64,000 nucleotides of DNA from contig NZ_SODV01000002.1 in the NCBI RefSeq assembly GCF_004366355.1, positions 2,396,768 to 2,460,767 on the forward strand, written 5' to 3'. The number at the start of each line of letters is the position of its first letter. Position 1 is the first letter of the stretch. Shown here piece after piece: positions 27,601 through 35,227 of this stretch. A program made the translations under genes and the position numbers. This DNA comes from Dinghuibacter silviterrae (lineage in GTDB: Bacteria > Bacteroidota > Bacteroidia > Chitinophagales > Chitinophagaceae). Below the pieces are notes generated by a model, which saw only the letters and a list, made by a program, of their open reading frames with translations, did no database searches and was not told the origin of the DNA.

Positions 27601-28799
27601 CCGGTGGTACGGTCCCAATAGATGAGGCCGCCGCCGTTGGTGCCGATCCAAAGGTTGCCCCTGGGGTCTTCCACAAAACGGTTGACATCGTCAAAGCCAA
27701 GGCTGCCGGGGACAAAGGGATGGTGACGGTACAGGGGAAAACGGATCGCACCGGGATGATAGACATTGATCCCTTGTTTATAGGTGCCGACCCAAACGGT
27801 GCCGGCGTTGTCTTTGAACAAACAGGTGATGGCGTTTTGGCTGACGGTGTTGTCGTCAAAATCATTGTGTTCGAGGTAGCGGATCTGTAAGGTGGTTTTG
27901 TTGAGCAGGTTGACGCCCCCGTGGTCGGTGCCGATCCAGATCAGGCCCGCATCGTCCTGGACCACATCCCGGACGATGTCGTTGTTGAGGGGACAGGTGG
28001 CGGTGCTTTTGTCGAGGTGGAGAAAGGAACGGTCGGTGGTTTTGTAAAACCAGATGCCGCGGGCGTCCCCGGTGCTGTAGATCCAGAGGTCGCCCAGGTT
28101 GTCGGCGTATACATTGTAATCGGTGGCCTGACCGGAAGACGCTTTGGTGATGGTGCGGTCCACGCGGCTGATCCGGAGCGAACCGGTATCCAGGCATTCC
28201 AGGAGACCATCCCTGCGGATGATCCAGAAGTGACCGTGGTTGTCCGTGGTAAAGTCGGTGATGTTGTCGGCGGCGACGGTGGGCTCTTCGGGATCAAGAA
28301 GGACGCGGGTGGTCAGCTGGCGGCGGGGATCGAAACGAAAAAGACCCACGGTGGGCTGTACAAACCAAAAGCAGCCGGACCGGTCCTTTACAATATTCGA
28401 AATGCTTCCCCCGGGTATGGCGAGTGCGTTCAGCGCGGCGTTGACATCGCGGTTGAAGGTTTCGGTCCGGGGATCATAGATGTTGAGGACATTGTCGCTG
28501 AACTGGACCCACAACCGCTCGCCGGGTCCTTCAAAGATGGCTTTGATGGTGTTTTCCCCGATGGAGCCGGGGTCCGCCGGATCATGCCGGAAGACGCGGA
28601 ACTCGTGCCCGTCGTAGCGGTTGAGCCCAGACATGGTGCCAAACCACATAAACCCCTTGTCATCTTTATAAATGGCGTGTATTTCGTTATAGGAAAGCCC
28701 CTGGGCGCTACCTATATGTATAAAAGGGTACAACTGAGGCTGCGCGTACGACGCAAGACGCCCCATCGAGATCAATATGACCAGCAGACACTTTCTCAT
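24624..28799 (-). CDS. Hybrid two-component system regulator (HTCS)
   Basis: This one-protein sensor and transcription factor controls the adjacent polysaccharide locus. Its order is: signal peptide (1-19); a periplasmic sensor of about 14 two-component propeller repeats (pattern 'iW.GT..GL...d', residues ~25-690); a Y_Y_Y domain; one membrane helix (near 830); a HisKA domain with the phosphorylated His880 in NVSHEFRTP; an HATPase; an Ala/Gly-rich linker; a receiver with Asp1188 in [10 protein letters not shown]; and a C-terminal AraC-type HTH (~1285-1391) ending in the usual VGFNNPKYFAKFFKREFG. The 1391 residues are full length. Ligand binding by the propellers, probably an oligosaccharide from the target glycan, should activate the operon that begins 105 bases downstream. 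Confidence 0.95.
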   Translation of the reverse strand: MRKCLLVILISMGRLASYAQPQLYPFIHIGSAQGLSYNEIHAIYKDDKGFMWFGTMSGLNRYDGHEFRVFRHDPADPGSIGENTIKAIFEGPGERLWVQFSDNVLNIYDPRTETFNRDVNAALNALAIPGGSISNIVKDRSGCFWFVQPTVGLFRFDPRRQLTTRVLLDPEEPTVAADNITDFTTDNHGHFWIIRRDGLLECLDTGSLRISRVDRTITKASSGQATDYNVYADNLGDLWIYSTGDARGIWFYKTTDRSFLHLDKSTATCPLNNDIVRDVVQDDAGLIWIGTDHGGVNLLNKTTLQIRYLEHNDFDDNTVSQNAITCLFKDNAGTVWVGTYKQGINVYHPGAIRFPLYRHHPFVPGSLGFDDVNRFVEDPRGNLWIGTNGGGLIYWDRTTGKFTSYVHNPSNPNSPSSDVIISLCIDHRGMLWIGSYFGGLDRFDGRTFTHYRHHPTDSTSLGDDRVWEILEDKWGQLWVGTLAAGLDLMDRDHGRFRHFRFGDQPKTIQSNYISELTQDTAGNLWIGTGTGVDVLEHKTGRFRNYDLANGISSRNILAVIADSLNRVWIGTAEGLNLFDPVLGKTLHVWNKADGLPDNYILTIAEDNNHNLWLGTPSGLCNAVLKYPGADAPGKGGALPPGVAPQLQATTYDESSGLQSRQFNENAVLRTREGELVFGGPNGFNVFKPGNIHTDKETPAIVFTDLQVFNKSIAPGDKLHGRTILPAALPQTREVTLRYNENVFSVSFADLDYSGNQKTAYSYRLDGFNQDWLALPARQWSATYTNLDPGTYTFRVRAVPTQGVGQPREASLVIHVLPPFWKTPLAFVLYVLFIIGVLALARNILIERTRMKFRLEQERKEAQNMHELDMMKIRFFTNVSHEFRTPLSLILAPLEKLIKQEGTGAAQFQLMYRNARRLLNLVNQLLDFRRMEVQEFTLHRSSGDVVRYVRELTQSFSDISEKRHIALDFQSEVGECVTAFDRDKLEKIVFNLLSNAFKFTQEGGRVDVRVRVDGDAVEIRVADTGIGIPADQQDRIFERFFQHDLPGNMINQGSGIGLALTKEFVKLHQGTITVESEPDKGSCFIVRLPIVQLPPKAVAREDGEAAGTPVGGDAAHAPAGEARSGDDAAGAPPPRTRKRPTLLLVEDNEDFRFYLKDNLRAYYEVVEAPNGKEGWKKVQASPPDLVVSDIMMPEMDGIALARRIKHDPRTAHIPVILLTARADEEQQLEGFGTGANDYITKPFNFELLLARIRNLLAQKRHQRAASKNMEVNPSPVEVTPLDQQFLRQSVEAVEARLSDPDFSVEDLSRALHCSRVTLYKKLSSLTGKAPLDFIRHIRLKRAADLLAKSQLTVAEIAYEVGFNNPKYFAKFFKREFGVQPSAYKQLNKQTPS

Positions 28800-28892
28800 G
28801 CGATGGGTGCAATATAAGGTTTATCACGTTTACCTGTCCCCCGGAGGTCCGCAAACGATTGCGGGCGGCGGCCGCGCCGCGGCTAAGACGCG

Positions 28893-29612
28893 CTATATGC
28901 GCTGCCCGCCGCTCACGTTTATATCCGCAGCAACAATATGCCGCGCAACGTCGGAGGCGAGAAACACACAGGCGGCGGCCACGTCCTCCGGCGACCCGAT
29001 CCGTCGGATCGGGATAGCAGAAGATAAGGTTTCCATACGGTTATCTTCGCTGAGCCATTGCACCGTCATTGGCGTAAGAATATTGCCCGGCGAAACCGTG
29101 TTGATATTGATATTATAGGGCGCCGCCCATCGCCCCACGTTTTTGGTATAGGCGTCCACGGCGCCGAAGGCGGCGCAATAAGCGGGGATCGAATCCATGA
29201 CACCGTGCGCCGCAAAGGAACCGATGTTGATGATCTTGCCGTAGCGGCGTTCCATCATGTGGGGCAGCACGGCCTGGGTACACAAAAAGGTCCCCAGAAC
29301 GTGACCATTGATCTGCCGGTGGAATTCGGTATCGTCGGTGTCGAGCTGGCTGCCCACGGCGCCGGGACCAGCGATATTAAACAGGATATCCAGATGTCCA
29401 TAGGCCCCCAGAGCGGCTTGTATGAGCGAATGCACCTCCTCCCGGTGAGACACATCCGTTTTTATAAAAAGTACATCGCTATTCTGGGGATCGTGTAGGT
29501 CGGCGATCACGATGCGCGCGCCCTCCGCCAGCATCATTTTGACGACGGCCCGCCCGATACCGGAGGCGCCACCGGTGATGAGGGCGACTTTGTCGTTTAA
29601 TTTCAGGTCCAT
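28893..29612 (-). CDS. SDR family oxidoreductase with non-canonical active site
   Basis: This 239-residue short-chain dehydrogenase-like protein has a Rossmann fold. The cofactor motif TGGASGIG is at residues 13-20, Asn102 is in the expected place, and Ser132 lies in NIGSF. Tyr145 is present, but the expected YxxxK reads YCAAF, so the catalytic Lys at 149 is Phe. The acidic residue after the second strand (IADLHDP) suggests NAD(H) preference. It starts six bases downstream of the aldo-keto reductase gene and is probably co-transcribed. Activity may be weak, altered or absent. Confidence 0.8.
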   Translation of the reverse strand: MDLKLNDKVALITGGASGIGRAVVKMMLAEGARIVIADLHDPQNSDVLFIKTDVSHREEVHSLIQAALGAYGHLDILFNIAGPGAVGSQLDTDDTEFHRQINGHVLGTFLCTQAVLPHMMERRYGKIINIGSFAAHGVMDSIPAYCAAFGAVDAYTKNVGRWAAPYNININTVSPGNILTPMTVQWLSEDNRMETLSSAIPIRRIGSPEDVAAACVFLASDVARHIVAADINVSGGQRI

Positions 29613-29618
29613 AACGGT

Positions 29619-30590
29619 TCATTTATCATCAGAAATGCGTGTTGCTTTCTCGATCTGTTCTACCAGGTCAGGACTTAAATCAATCGTCAACGCCCGGAGG
29701 TTTTGTTCGAGCTGTTCGGGTTTGGAGGCGCCGAGGATGGCGCAGGTGACATGGGGATTATGGATGACCCAGGCCAGGGCCAGATCGGTCATTGAATAAC
29801 CCGCCTGGTCGGCGATGGCTTTGAACGCCCGGGCTTTTCCGACTTTTTCCTCCGAATAGGCCATGCCCATCATGCCTTTAAACTCCGGCAGGTCCAGCCG
29901 GCTGCCTTTGGGGATGCCGTCGTTGTATTTGCCGGTGAGCATGCCGCTGTGCAAGGGGCTCCAGGTGGTGAGCCCCAACCCGTAGGTGTCGTACAAAAGG
30001 GCGTAGTCCTCTTCGACCTTAAAACGCCGGAACAGGTTGTATTCGGGCTGCTCGACCACCGGACGGAGGAGATGATAGCGCTCCGCGGCAGTGATGGCTG
30101 CTTGTATGCCGGACGCAGTCCATTCGCTGGTGCCCCAGTAGAGGATTTTTCCGGCAAGGAAAAGTTGATGCATGGTCCACACGATCTCCTCCACGGGTAC
30201 CGTGGGGTCGGGACGATGGCAATAAAAAATGTCCAGGTAGCTGGTCTGCAAACGTTCCAAAGCTTCGTCGCAGGCCTCGCGGAGGTGCTTGCGGGCCAGA
30301 CCGTGCTGGGTGGGCAAGTTGGGGTGGTGCCAACCAAAGTAGGCCTTGCTGGTCAATACGTAGGAGGAACGCTCCCAACCCTTCAAGCGGAGAACCCGCC
30401 CCATAATCCGCTCGCTTTCGCCCCGCGCATAGACCTCGGCATTGTCAAAAAAATTAACGCCATTATCGTAGGCGATCTGCATCATGTCGCCCGCGGCCTT
30501 GTCGTCGACTTGGCCTTTGAAGGTGATCCAGCTTCCATAGCCCAGTACGCTCAGTTGTAAGCCTGTGTGGCCCAATTGTCTATATTCCAT
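29619..30590 (-). CDS. Aldo/keto reductase (Kv-beta/YghZ-like)
   Basis: This is an NADPH-dependent carbonyl reductase with a (beta/alpha)8 barrel. The tetrad is intact: Asp49 and Tyr54 in FFDNAEVY, Lys82 in LTSKAYFG and His125 in FYCHRPD. FGWHHPNLPTQHGLARKHL is typical of the voltage-gated-channel beta-subunit-like branch. The 323 residues are full length. It is transcribed divergently from the ComA-like gene across 64 bases and is followed by the SDR gene after six bases. Confidence 0.88.
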   Translation of the reverse strand: MEYRQLGHTGLQLSVLGYGSWITFKGQVDDKAAGDMMQIAYDNGVNFFDNAEVYARGESERIMGRVLRLKGWERSSYVLTSKAYFGWHHPNLPTQHGLARKHLREACDEALERLQTSYLDIFYCHRPDPTVPVEEIVWTMHQLFLAGKILYWGTSEWTASGIQAAITAAERYHLLRPVVEQPEYNLFRRFKVEEDYALLYDTYGLGLTTWSPLHSGMLTGKYNDGIPKGSRLDLPEFKGMMGMAYSEEKVGKARAFKAIADQAGYSMTDLALAWVIHNPHVTCAILGASKPEQLEQNLRALTIDLSPDLVEQIEKATRISDDK

Positions 30591-30642
30591 AGGTTAACTA
30601 TAATTTGGGTTTCCCTTTGAGTAAACCAATTATGAAGCCAAT

Positions 30643-30650
30643 TATCTTTG
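30643..30650 (+). promoter_or_regulatory. -7 promoter box TATCTTTG directly before the ComA-like gene
   Basis: TATCTTTG is an exact match to TAnnTTTG and ends four bases before the ATG at 30655. A TTTG lies 23 bases upstream as a possible -33 element. If used, the message would begin at or beside the start codon, so the transcript would be leaderless. Confidence 0.55.
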
Positions 30651-30654
30651 CACC

Positions 30655-31431
30655 ATGCAACCGAACTTTTACCTCACGCACATCCCCGAGCGCACGCAGC
30701 CTCCCCGTACAAATGGTCTAACCATGGTGACGGACAAGGGGTTAAGCGTCGAAAGCACCAAGGACTACCTGTCGGTGGCCTACCCCTACGTAGACCTGGC
30801 CAAACTCGCGTTTGGCGTGTCTTTTGTGCTGCCGCACCTAAGGGAAAAGATCGACGCCTACCGCGCCCATAACATTCCCGTATATTTTGGGGGGTTGTTG
30901 TTCGAAGCGTTTATCGTGCGGAACCAGTTTGCGGATTACCTGGCGCTGTTGAAGGACTATGACATCACCTGTGTGGAAGTGTCCGACGGGTCGATCAATA
31001 TCTCCCATACCGAAAAGTGCGGATACATCGAGAAGTTGTCCAAACAGGCCATGGTGTTGAGCGAAGTGGGGTCCAAGGACAAGGACCGCGAACACATTAC
31101 CCCTCCCTATAAGTGGATCGAGCTGATGCAGGCGGAACTAAACGCCGGCGCCAGCTATGTCATTGCGGAAGCCCGCGAAACCGGCACGGTTGGTTTGTAC
31201 CGGGATTCGGGCGAGGTCCGCGAAGGCCTCGTACAGGAAATCCTGACGCGTATTCCGGGGGAAAAGATCATCTGGGAAGCGCCGCTCAAGGATCAGCAGT
31301 TGTATTTCCTCGGTTTGCTGGGGTGTAACGCCAACCTGGGGAATGTTGCCACACAGGATGTGATCGCCCTGGAGGCGATGCGGATCGGCTTACGGGGCGA
31401 TTCGTTCCATTTTTTCCTCGAAAACCTTTAA
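30655..31431 (+). CDS. comA: ComA-family phosphosulfolactate synthase
   Basis: ComA adds sulfite to phosphoenolpyruvate to make (2R)-phospho-3-sulfolactate, known from coenzyme M synthesis. The product is 258 residues, a TIM-barrel length typical of the family. Signatures include the N-terminal RTNGLTMVTDKG, the substrate segment VDLAKLAFG, VYFGGLLFEAF, VEVSDGSINI, and the late YVIAEARETGTVG and WEAPLKDQQ. The ATG at 30655 matches the family's opening. No comB, comC or other sulfonate gene is nearby, so in this lineage it may feed another sulfonate such as a sulfonolipid precursor. Its 3' end overlaps the convergent permease gene by four bases. Confidence 0.88.
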   Translation: MQPNFYLTHIPERTQPPRTNGLTMVTDKGLSVESTKDYLSVAYPYVDLAKLAFGVSFVLPHLREKIDAYRAHNIPVYFGGLLFEAFIVRNQFADYLALLKDYDITCVEVSDGSINISHTEKCGYIEKLSKQAMVLSEVGSKDKDREHITPPYKWIELMQAELNAGASYVIAEARETGTVGLYRDSGEVREGLVQEILTRIPGEKIIWEAPLKDQQLYFLGLLGCNANLGNVATQDVIALEAMRIGLRGDSFHFFLENL

Positions 31432-32564
31432 GCCTCCGCTTCGCCAGCGGGCACCCTGCGCTTCCGGAGCACCGGCCACCGCAACCCGTGCTTCTTTTTT
31501 TGATGCACCGTAGCTTCGTCCCGGTCGTCCCCTAAGAGGATCCCCCAGGCATTCAGGCTGTCGACCCCGTCAAAGATGACTTTGAGGATGGCCACAATGG
31601 GGACTGCAAGGAACATACCGGGGATGCCCCACAACATCGACCCCACGACGACCCCGAGGATGGTGGCCAATGCGTTGATCCGCACCTTGGATCCGACGAC
31701 CCTGGGCAAAAGTATGTTGCTATCCACCAAATGCACGCCCACCATGGCAATCGCCAGCTCCAGGACGACCGTGGGTGTATTGGTCGTAAAAGTGATCAGA
31801 CAGCTTAGGATGAGCGCGGTAAAGATTCCGAGATAGGGGATCAGGTTCAGCAGGGCGCCAATGACCCCCAGCAGGAGCGCGTATTTTACACCGATGATAA
31901 AGAACAATGTGCAGTTCAAAAAGGCGACGATGGCCATTTCGATCATCAATCCTACGATATAGTTTTTGATGACGTGGCGGGTTTTACCCAGGATGTCATA
32001 GACCTTGGGCGTGTGCTGGTCCTGGAAGGCGCGGATCAGGAAACGGACGACAAGCCCCCGGTACAGCAGCAACAGAAACGTATAGATGGGGATCAGGACG
32101 GCGTACAGGAGCGTATTCGACAGCGAGGAAACGGTGCTGCCCACGATGGAGCCCGTGCTGGAAATGGTCTGGCTCTTGGCGGAATTCATCAGCTGTTGCA
32201 TCCCGGTGTGTGTCATGTGGAAGCGGTGTTTGATCCACACCTGTATGCTGTCCAGGACGGATTCAAACTGCGTGACCAGGGCCGGCAGGTCGTTCCGGAA
32301 ACTGATGATCTGCGAGGAAATAAAGTACAGGACGAAGACCACCAGGAAAACCGACAGCAGCAGGGACACGATGGCGGCGATACCCCGCGGGATGCCCTTT
32401 TTTTCCAAAAAGTCACAGGGCGCGATCAGCATAATGGCCAGCAACCCCGCAAAAGACATCGGTATGAAGATGCTTTCTGCATATTTGAGGAAAAAGAAAA
32501 TCAGGAAGATGGCGACAAGGCTCAGGCTTAACCGGGCGTAAAAGGGATAGACTTTGATCTCCAT
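31428..32564 (-). CDS. AI-2E family (PerM-like) transporter
   Basis: This polytopic inner-membrane protein of the AI-2E/PerM family exports small molecules or acts as an antiporter; the substrate is unknown. The 378 residues from ATG 32564 carry about eight hydrophobic helices. The family hallmarks are FIPMSFAGLLAIMLIAPCDFLEKKGIPRG early and VGSKVRINALATILGVVVGSMLWGIPGMFLAVP late. An in-frame upstream start at 32624 would place 20 poorly hydrophobic residues first and overlap the divergent gene, so I prefer 32564. TACATTTA, five bases before that ATG, is a possible -7 box. Confidence 0.85.
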   Translation of the reverse strand: MEIKVYPFYARLSLSLVAIFLIFFFLKYAESIFIPMSFAGLLAIMLIAPCDFLEKKGIPRGIAAIVSLLLSVFLVVFVLYFISSQIISFRNDLPALVTQFESVLDSIQVWIKHRFHMTHTGMQQLMNSAKSQTISSTGSIVGSTVSSLSNTLLYAVLIPIYTFLLLLYRGLVVRFLIRAFQDQHTPKVYDILGKTRHVIKNYIVGLMIEMAIVAFLNCTLFFIIGVKYALLLGVIGALLNLIPYLGIFTALILSCLITFTTNTPTVVLELAIAMVGVHLVDSNILLPRVVGSKVRINALATILGVVVGSMLWGIPGMFLAVPIVAILKVIFDGVDSLNAWGILLGDDRDEATVHQKKKHGLRWPVLRKRRVPAGEAEA

Positions 32565-32602
32565 AACTATAAATGTATTAAAATTTACTAGATTAGTGGG
32601 AT

Positions 32603-33496
32603 ATGACTTCCTCACGCCGGACATTCCTGAAAAATAGCACCTTAGCCATGGCCGGGGTCGCCGTAGCGCCCTTGTTGCCCCACACCCGTGTTTGTCTCCA
32701 ACTGTATTCCGTCCGGGACGCCATGAAGGCGGACCCCACGGGGACGTTAAAACAACTGGCGGCGATGGGTTACCGGAACGTGGAACACGCCAATTATATC
32801 GACCGGAAGTTTTATGGCTTTGACGCCGTTTCCTTCCGGAAGATCTTAAGCGACCTGGGGTTGGCGATGGTCAGTGGACACACGGAATTAAAAGAGGGCG
32901 TCCACTGGAGCGGAAGTGACTTTACCGACGCCTGGAAACACACCCTGGAAGATGCAAAAACGGCGGGCCAGGAATACGTCGTCTGCCCCTGGCTGGACGA
33001 GTCCCTCCGGGGGGACTATGACCGGCTGCAACGCTGGATGGCCGTGTTCAACAAGTGCGGGGCGCTGTGTAAAACCATGGGCCTGCAGTTCGGCTACCAC
33101 AACCACGACTTCGAATTTAAAGACCACCTGAACGGGAAACTCCTTTTTGATATCATCCTTTCCGAAACCGACCCGTCGCTGGTCGCCCAACAGCTGGACA
33201 TCGGTAACCTGCTGTTGGGCGGGGCCAAACCCATGGACGTGTTGCAGGCTCACCCCGGCCGGTTTGCCCTCTTACACGTCAAAGACATGATCCCCGCACA
33301 CGGTACGGGTGAAATGGGCGGAGCTTACGAAAGCACGATTCTTGGCCAGGGTATCCTTGATACCCGGTCGGTGGTTACCCGCGCGGTGCGGCAGGGCGCC
33401 ACGCAGCTGACCATCGAACAGGAATCCTACCAGGGCCGAAATCCGCTCGATGACGCACGTAACGATCTGACTACCATGCATCGTTGGGGTTTCTAA
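32603..33496 (+). CDS. Tat-exported sugar phosphate isomerase/epimerase-like protein
   Basis: This TIM-barrel protein is of the xylose isomerase-like (AP endonuclease family 2) superfamily. The N-terminus MTSSRRTFLKNSTLAMAGVAVAP is a twin-arginine signal, so the folded protein is exported. QLYSVRDAMKADPTGTLKQLAAMGY, GYHNHDFEF, and LDIGNLLLGG with HVKD supply the usual metal-binding residues (Glu, Asp, His, Glu-type positions). The 297 residues are full length. The gene diverges from the AI-2E permease. TAGATTAG at 32589-32596, close to the ATG, is a possible -7 element. Substrate unknown, probably a sugar. Confidence 0.85.
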   Translation: MTSSRRTFLKNSTLAMAGVAVAPLLPHTRVCLQLYSVRDAMKADPTGTLKQLAAMGYRNVEHANYIDRKFYGFDAVSFRKILSDLGLAMVSGHTELKEGVHWSGSDFTDAWKHTLEDAKTAGQEYVVCPWLDESLRGDYDRLQRWMAVFNKCGALCKTMGLQFGYHNHDFEFKDHLNGKLLFDIILSETDPSLVAQQLDIGNLLLGGAKPMDVLQAHPGRFALLHVKDMIPAHGTGEMGGAYESTILGQGILDTRSVVTRAVRQGATQLTIEQESYQGRNPLDDARNDLTTMHRWGF

Positions 33497-33535
33497 GGAT
33501 AAAGTATTATCTTTTCGGTCAAATCGTTTTTAACC

Positions 33536-35128
33536 ATGAACACTCCCTATTCGACGCGCCTTGTCCTGCCGGGCAGCAAAAAGTCCGTTCCCCCCGGTGA
33601 ACCCGCTACGGGTCTTCAAAAGACCGACCTCATCAATGTGACACTCAAACTCCGGCCAGGCCGGCCCCTGCCCGACCTCCGGGACATGCCCCATGGCCGT
33701 GGGTTTACCCCCCTGAGCCGGGAAACCTTTGGGGAATTATATGGGACGAGCAAAGAAGACATCGCCGCCGTAGAGGCGTTTGCCCGCCACGAAGGGTTTA
33801 GCCTCGTCCGGATAGAGCCCCAGAAAAGGGCCGTCGAGATCCGGGGAACCATCGCCCAGATGGAACACACCTTCCAGGTCAGCCTTTCCCATTATAAGGA
33901 CACTTCCGGCCAGATTTTCCGGGGTCGCACAGGAGATGTGTACATCCCTTCAGAGCTGGAAGGAATCGTCCGGGGTGTTTTTGGGTTGGACACCCGCCCC
34001 ATTGCCACGCCCAAGATCAAACGGTTACCGGCCGCCTCCCCCCTCCGCGCCGCGGTGGCGACCACTTCCTACAACCCGACCGACATCGCCCGGTTATATA
34101 ATTTTCCCGACGGATATACCGGCCAGGGACAATGCATCGCCATCATCGAGCTCGGCGGCGGGTACAACACCAGCGACATCAACACGTATTACCAAAGCCT
34201 TGGTCTCGCCGCCCCCACCCTCGTCGCCATCCCGGTCGACGGCGGTTCTAACAATCCCGGGAATGGTGTCAGCGATGCCGACGGCGAAGTCACCCTCGAT
34301 ATAGAGGTTGCCGGGACCGTTGCCCCCGCTGCTACAATCGCCGTATATTTTGCGGGGAATACGTCAAAAGCCTTTCAGGACGCGGTTTCCGCCGCCATCC
34401 ACGACACCACCAACAAGCCCTCCGTCATCTCCATCAGCTGGGGCGGACCAGAGGACTCCTCCTACGGTTCCTACTATACCACCTTCGACGAGGAATTCCA
34501 GGCCGCCTCAACGATGGGCATCACCGTTTGCGTCGCCGCCGGCGATTCCGGTTCCAGCGACGGCGTCAGTGATGGAAAAGTACACGTCGACTACCCCGCC
34601 AGCAGCGCCTACGTCCTCGGCTGCGGCGGCACCACCCTCCAGGCCAACGTCCAAACCGACTCCATCAACAGCGAAGTCGTCTGGAACGAACCCGGCAACG
34701 GCGGCGCCACCGGCGGCGGCGTCAGCGACCTCTTCAGCCTGCCCTCCTATCAAAGCGGCGCCAAGGTCCCTGTGTCCCCCAACACCGGCAACCCCGGCCG
34801 GGGCGTACCCGACGTGGCCGGCGACGCAGACCCCGCCACCGGCTACAACATCCTTTTGGGCGGCCAGAGAGAACCCATCGGCGGGACCTCCGCCGTGGCG
34901 CCCCTCATGGCAGGCCTCGTCGCCCGGCTCAACCAGGCGCTTGGAAAGCCCGTCGGGTTTCTCAATCCCATTCTCTATTCCAATCCTTCGGTTTGCCGGG
35001 ATATCACCCAGGGGAATAATGATACCGTGGATTCCGGGTCCACGTACGCCGCGGGGCCGGGGTGGGATGCTTGTACGGGGAATGGTGTGCCGGATGGGGG
35101 GATGTTGTTGGAGATTTTGAAAAGCTGA
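33536..35128 (+). CDS. S53 family (sedolisin/kumamolisin-type) serine-carboxyl peptidase
   Basis: This acid-active endopeptidase is made as a proenzyme. Residues ~30-165 form the activation prodomain (FTPLSRETFGELYG...VFGLDTRP). The catalytic domain has Glu251 and Asp255 in DGEVTLDIEVAG, the oxyanion Asp in AAGDSG, and the nucleophile Ser452 in GGTSAVAPL. The C-terminal calcium site is DITQGNNDT...AGPGWDACTG. The 530 residues match the family. No ordinary signal peptide is visible at the N-terminus, as in some bacterial kumamolisins, so the export route is unclear. TATCTTTT at 33508 is a possible -7 box. It marks the left border of the AT-rich island. Confidence 0.92.
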   Translation: MNTPYSTRLVLPGSKKSVPPGEPATGLQKTDLINVTLKLRPGRPLPDLRDMPHGRGFTPLSRETFGELYGTSKEDIAAVEAFARHEGFSLVRIEPQKRAVEIRGTIAQMEHTFQVSLSHYKDTSGQIFRGRTGDVYIPSELEGIVRGVFGLDTRPIATPKIKRLPAASPLRAAVATTSYNPTDIARLYNFPDGYTGQGQCIAIIELGGGYNTSDINTYYQSLGLAAPTLVAIPVDGGSNNPGNGVSDADGEVTLDIEVAGTVAPAATIAVYFAGNTSKAFQDAVSAAIHDTTNKPSVISISWGGPEDSSYGSYYTTFDEEFQAASTMGITVCVAAGDSGSSDGVSDGKVHVDYPASSAYVLGCGGTTLQANVQTDSINSEVVWNEPGNGGATGGGVSDLFSLPSYQSGAKVPVSPNTGNPGRGVPDVAGDADPATGYNILLGGQREPIGGTSAVAPLMAGLVARLNQALGKPVGFLNPILYSNPSVCRDITQGNNDTVDSGSTYAAGPGWDACTGNGVPDGGMLLEILKS

Positions 35129-35163
35129 CCCATTTATTGGTTAAACATAAGCTGCCGTTTGTT

Positions 35164-35176
35164 TTAGCTAGGCTAA
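35164..35176 (+). promoter_or_regulatory. Inverted repeat TTAGC-TAG-GCTAA, candidate antitoxin operator 1
   Basis: A perfect 5-base inverted repeat with a 3-base spacer lies 16 bases before the predicted -7 box of the toxin gene. Its right half GCTAA recurs in the second repeat at 35216. Toxin-antitoxin operons are usually repressed by their HTH antitoxin at such sites; binding is inferred. Confidence 0.45.
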
Positions 35177-35191
35177 GTCCATCAGATCTGT

Positions 35192-35199
35192 TAACTTTG
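35192..35199 (+). promoter_or_regulatory. -7 promoter box TAACTTTG of the three-gene AT-rich module
   Basis: TAACTTTG is an exact match to TAnnTTTG, 29 bases before the toxin ATG at 35228. It sits between two inverted repeats, as expected for an autoregulated operon. Confidence 0.55.
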
Positions 35200-35203
35200 A
35201 AAA

Positions 35204-35221
35204 GTTTAGTTGGAGCTAAAC
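35204..35221 (+). promoter_or_regulatory. Inverted repeat GTTTAG-6-CTAAAC, candidate antitoxin operator 2
   Basis: A perfect 6-base inverted repeat around TTGGAG overlaps the probable transcript start and contains the GGAG ribosome-binding sequence of the toxin gene. Its centre is about 42 bases, four helical turns, from that of the first repeat. Confidence 0.5.
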
Positions 35222-35227
35222 CAGATT

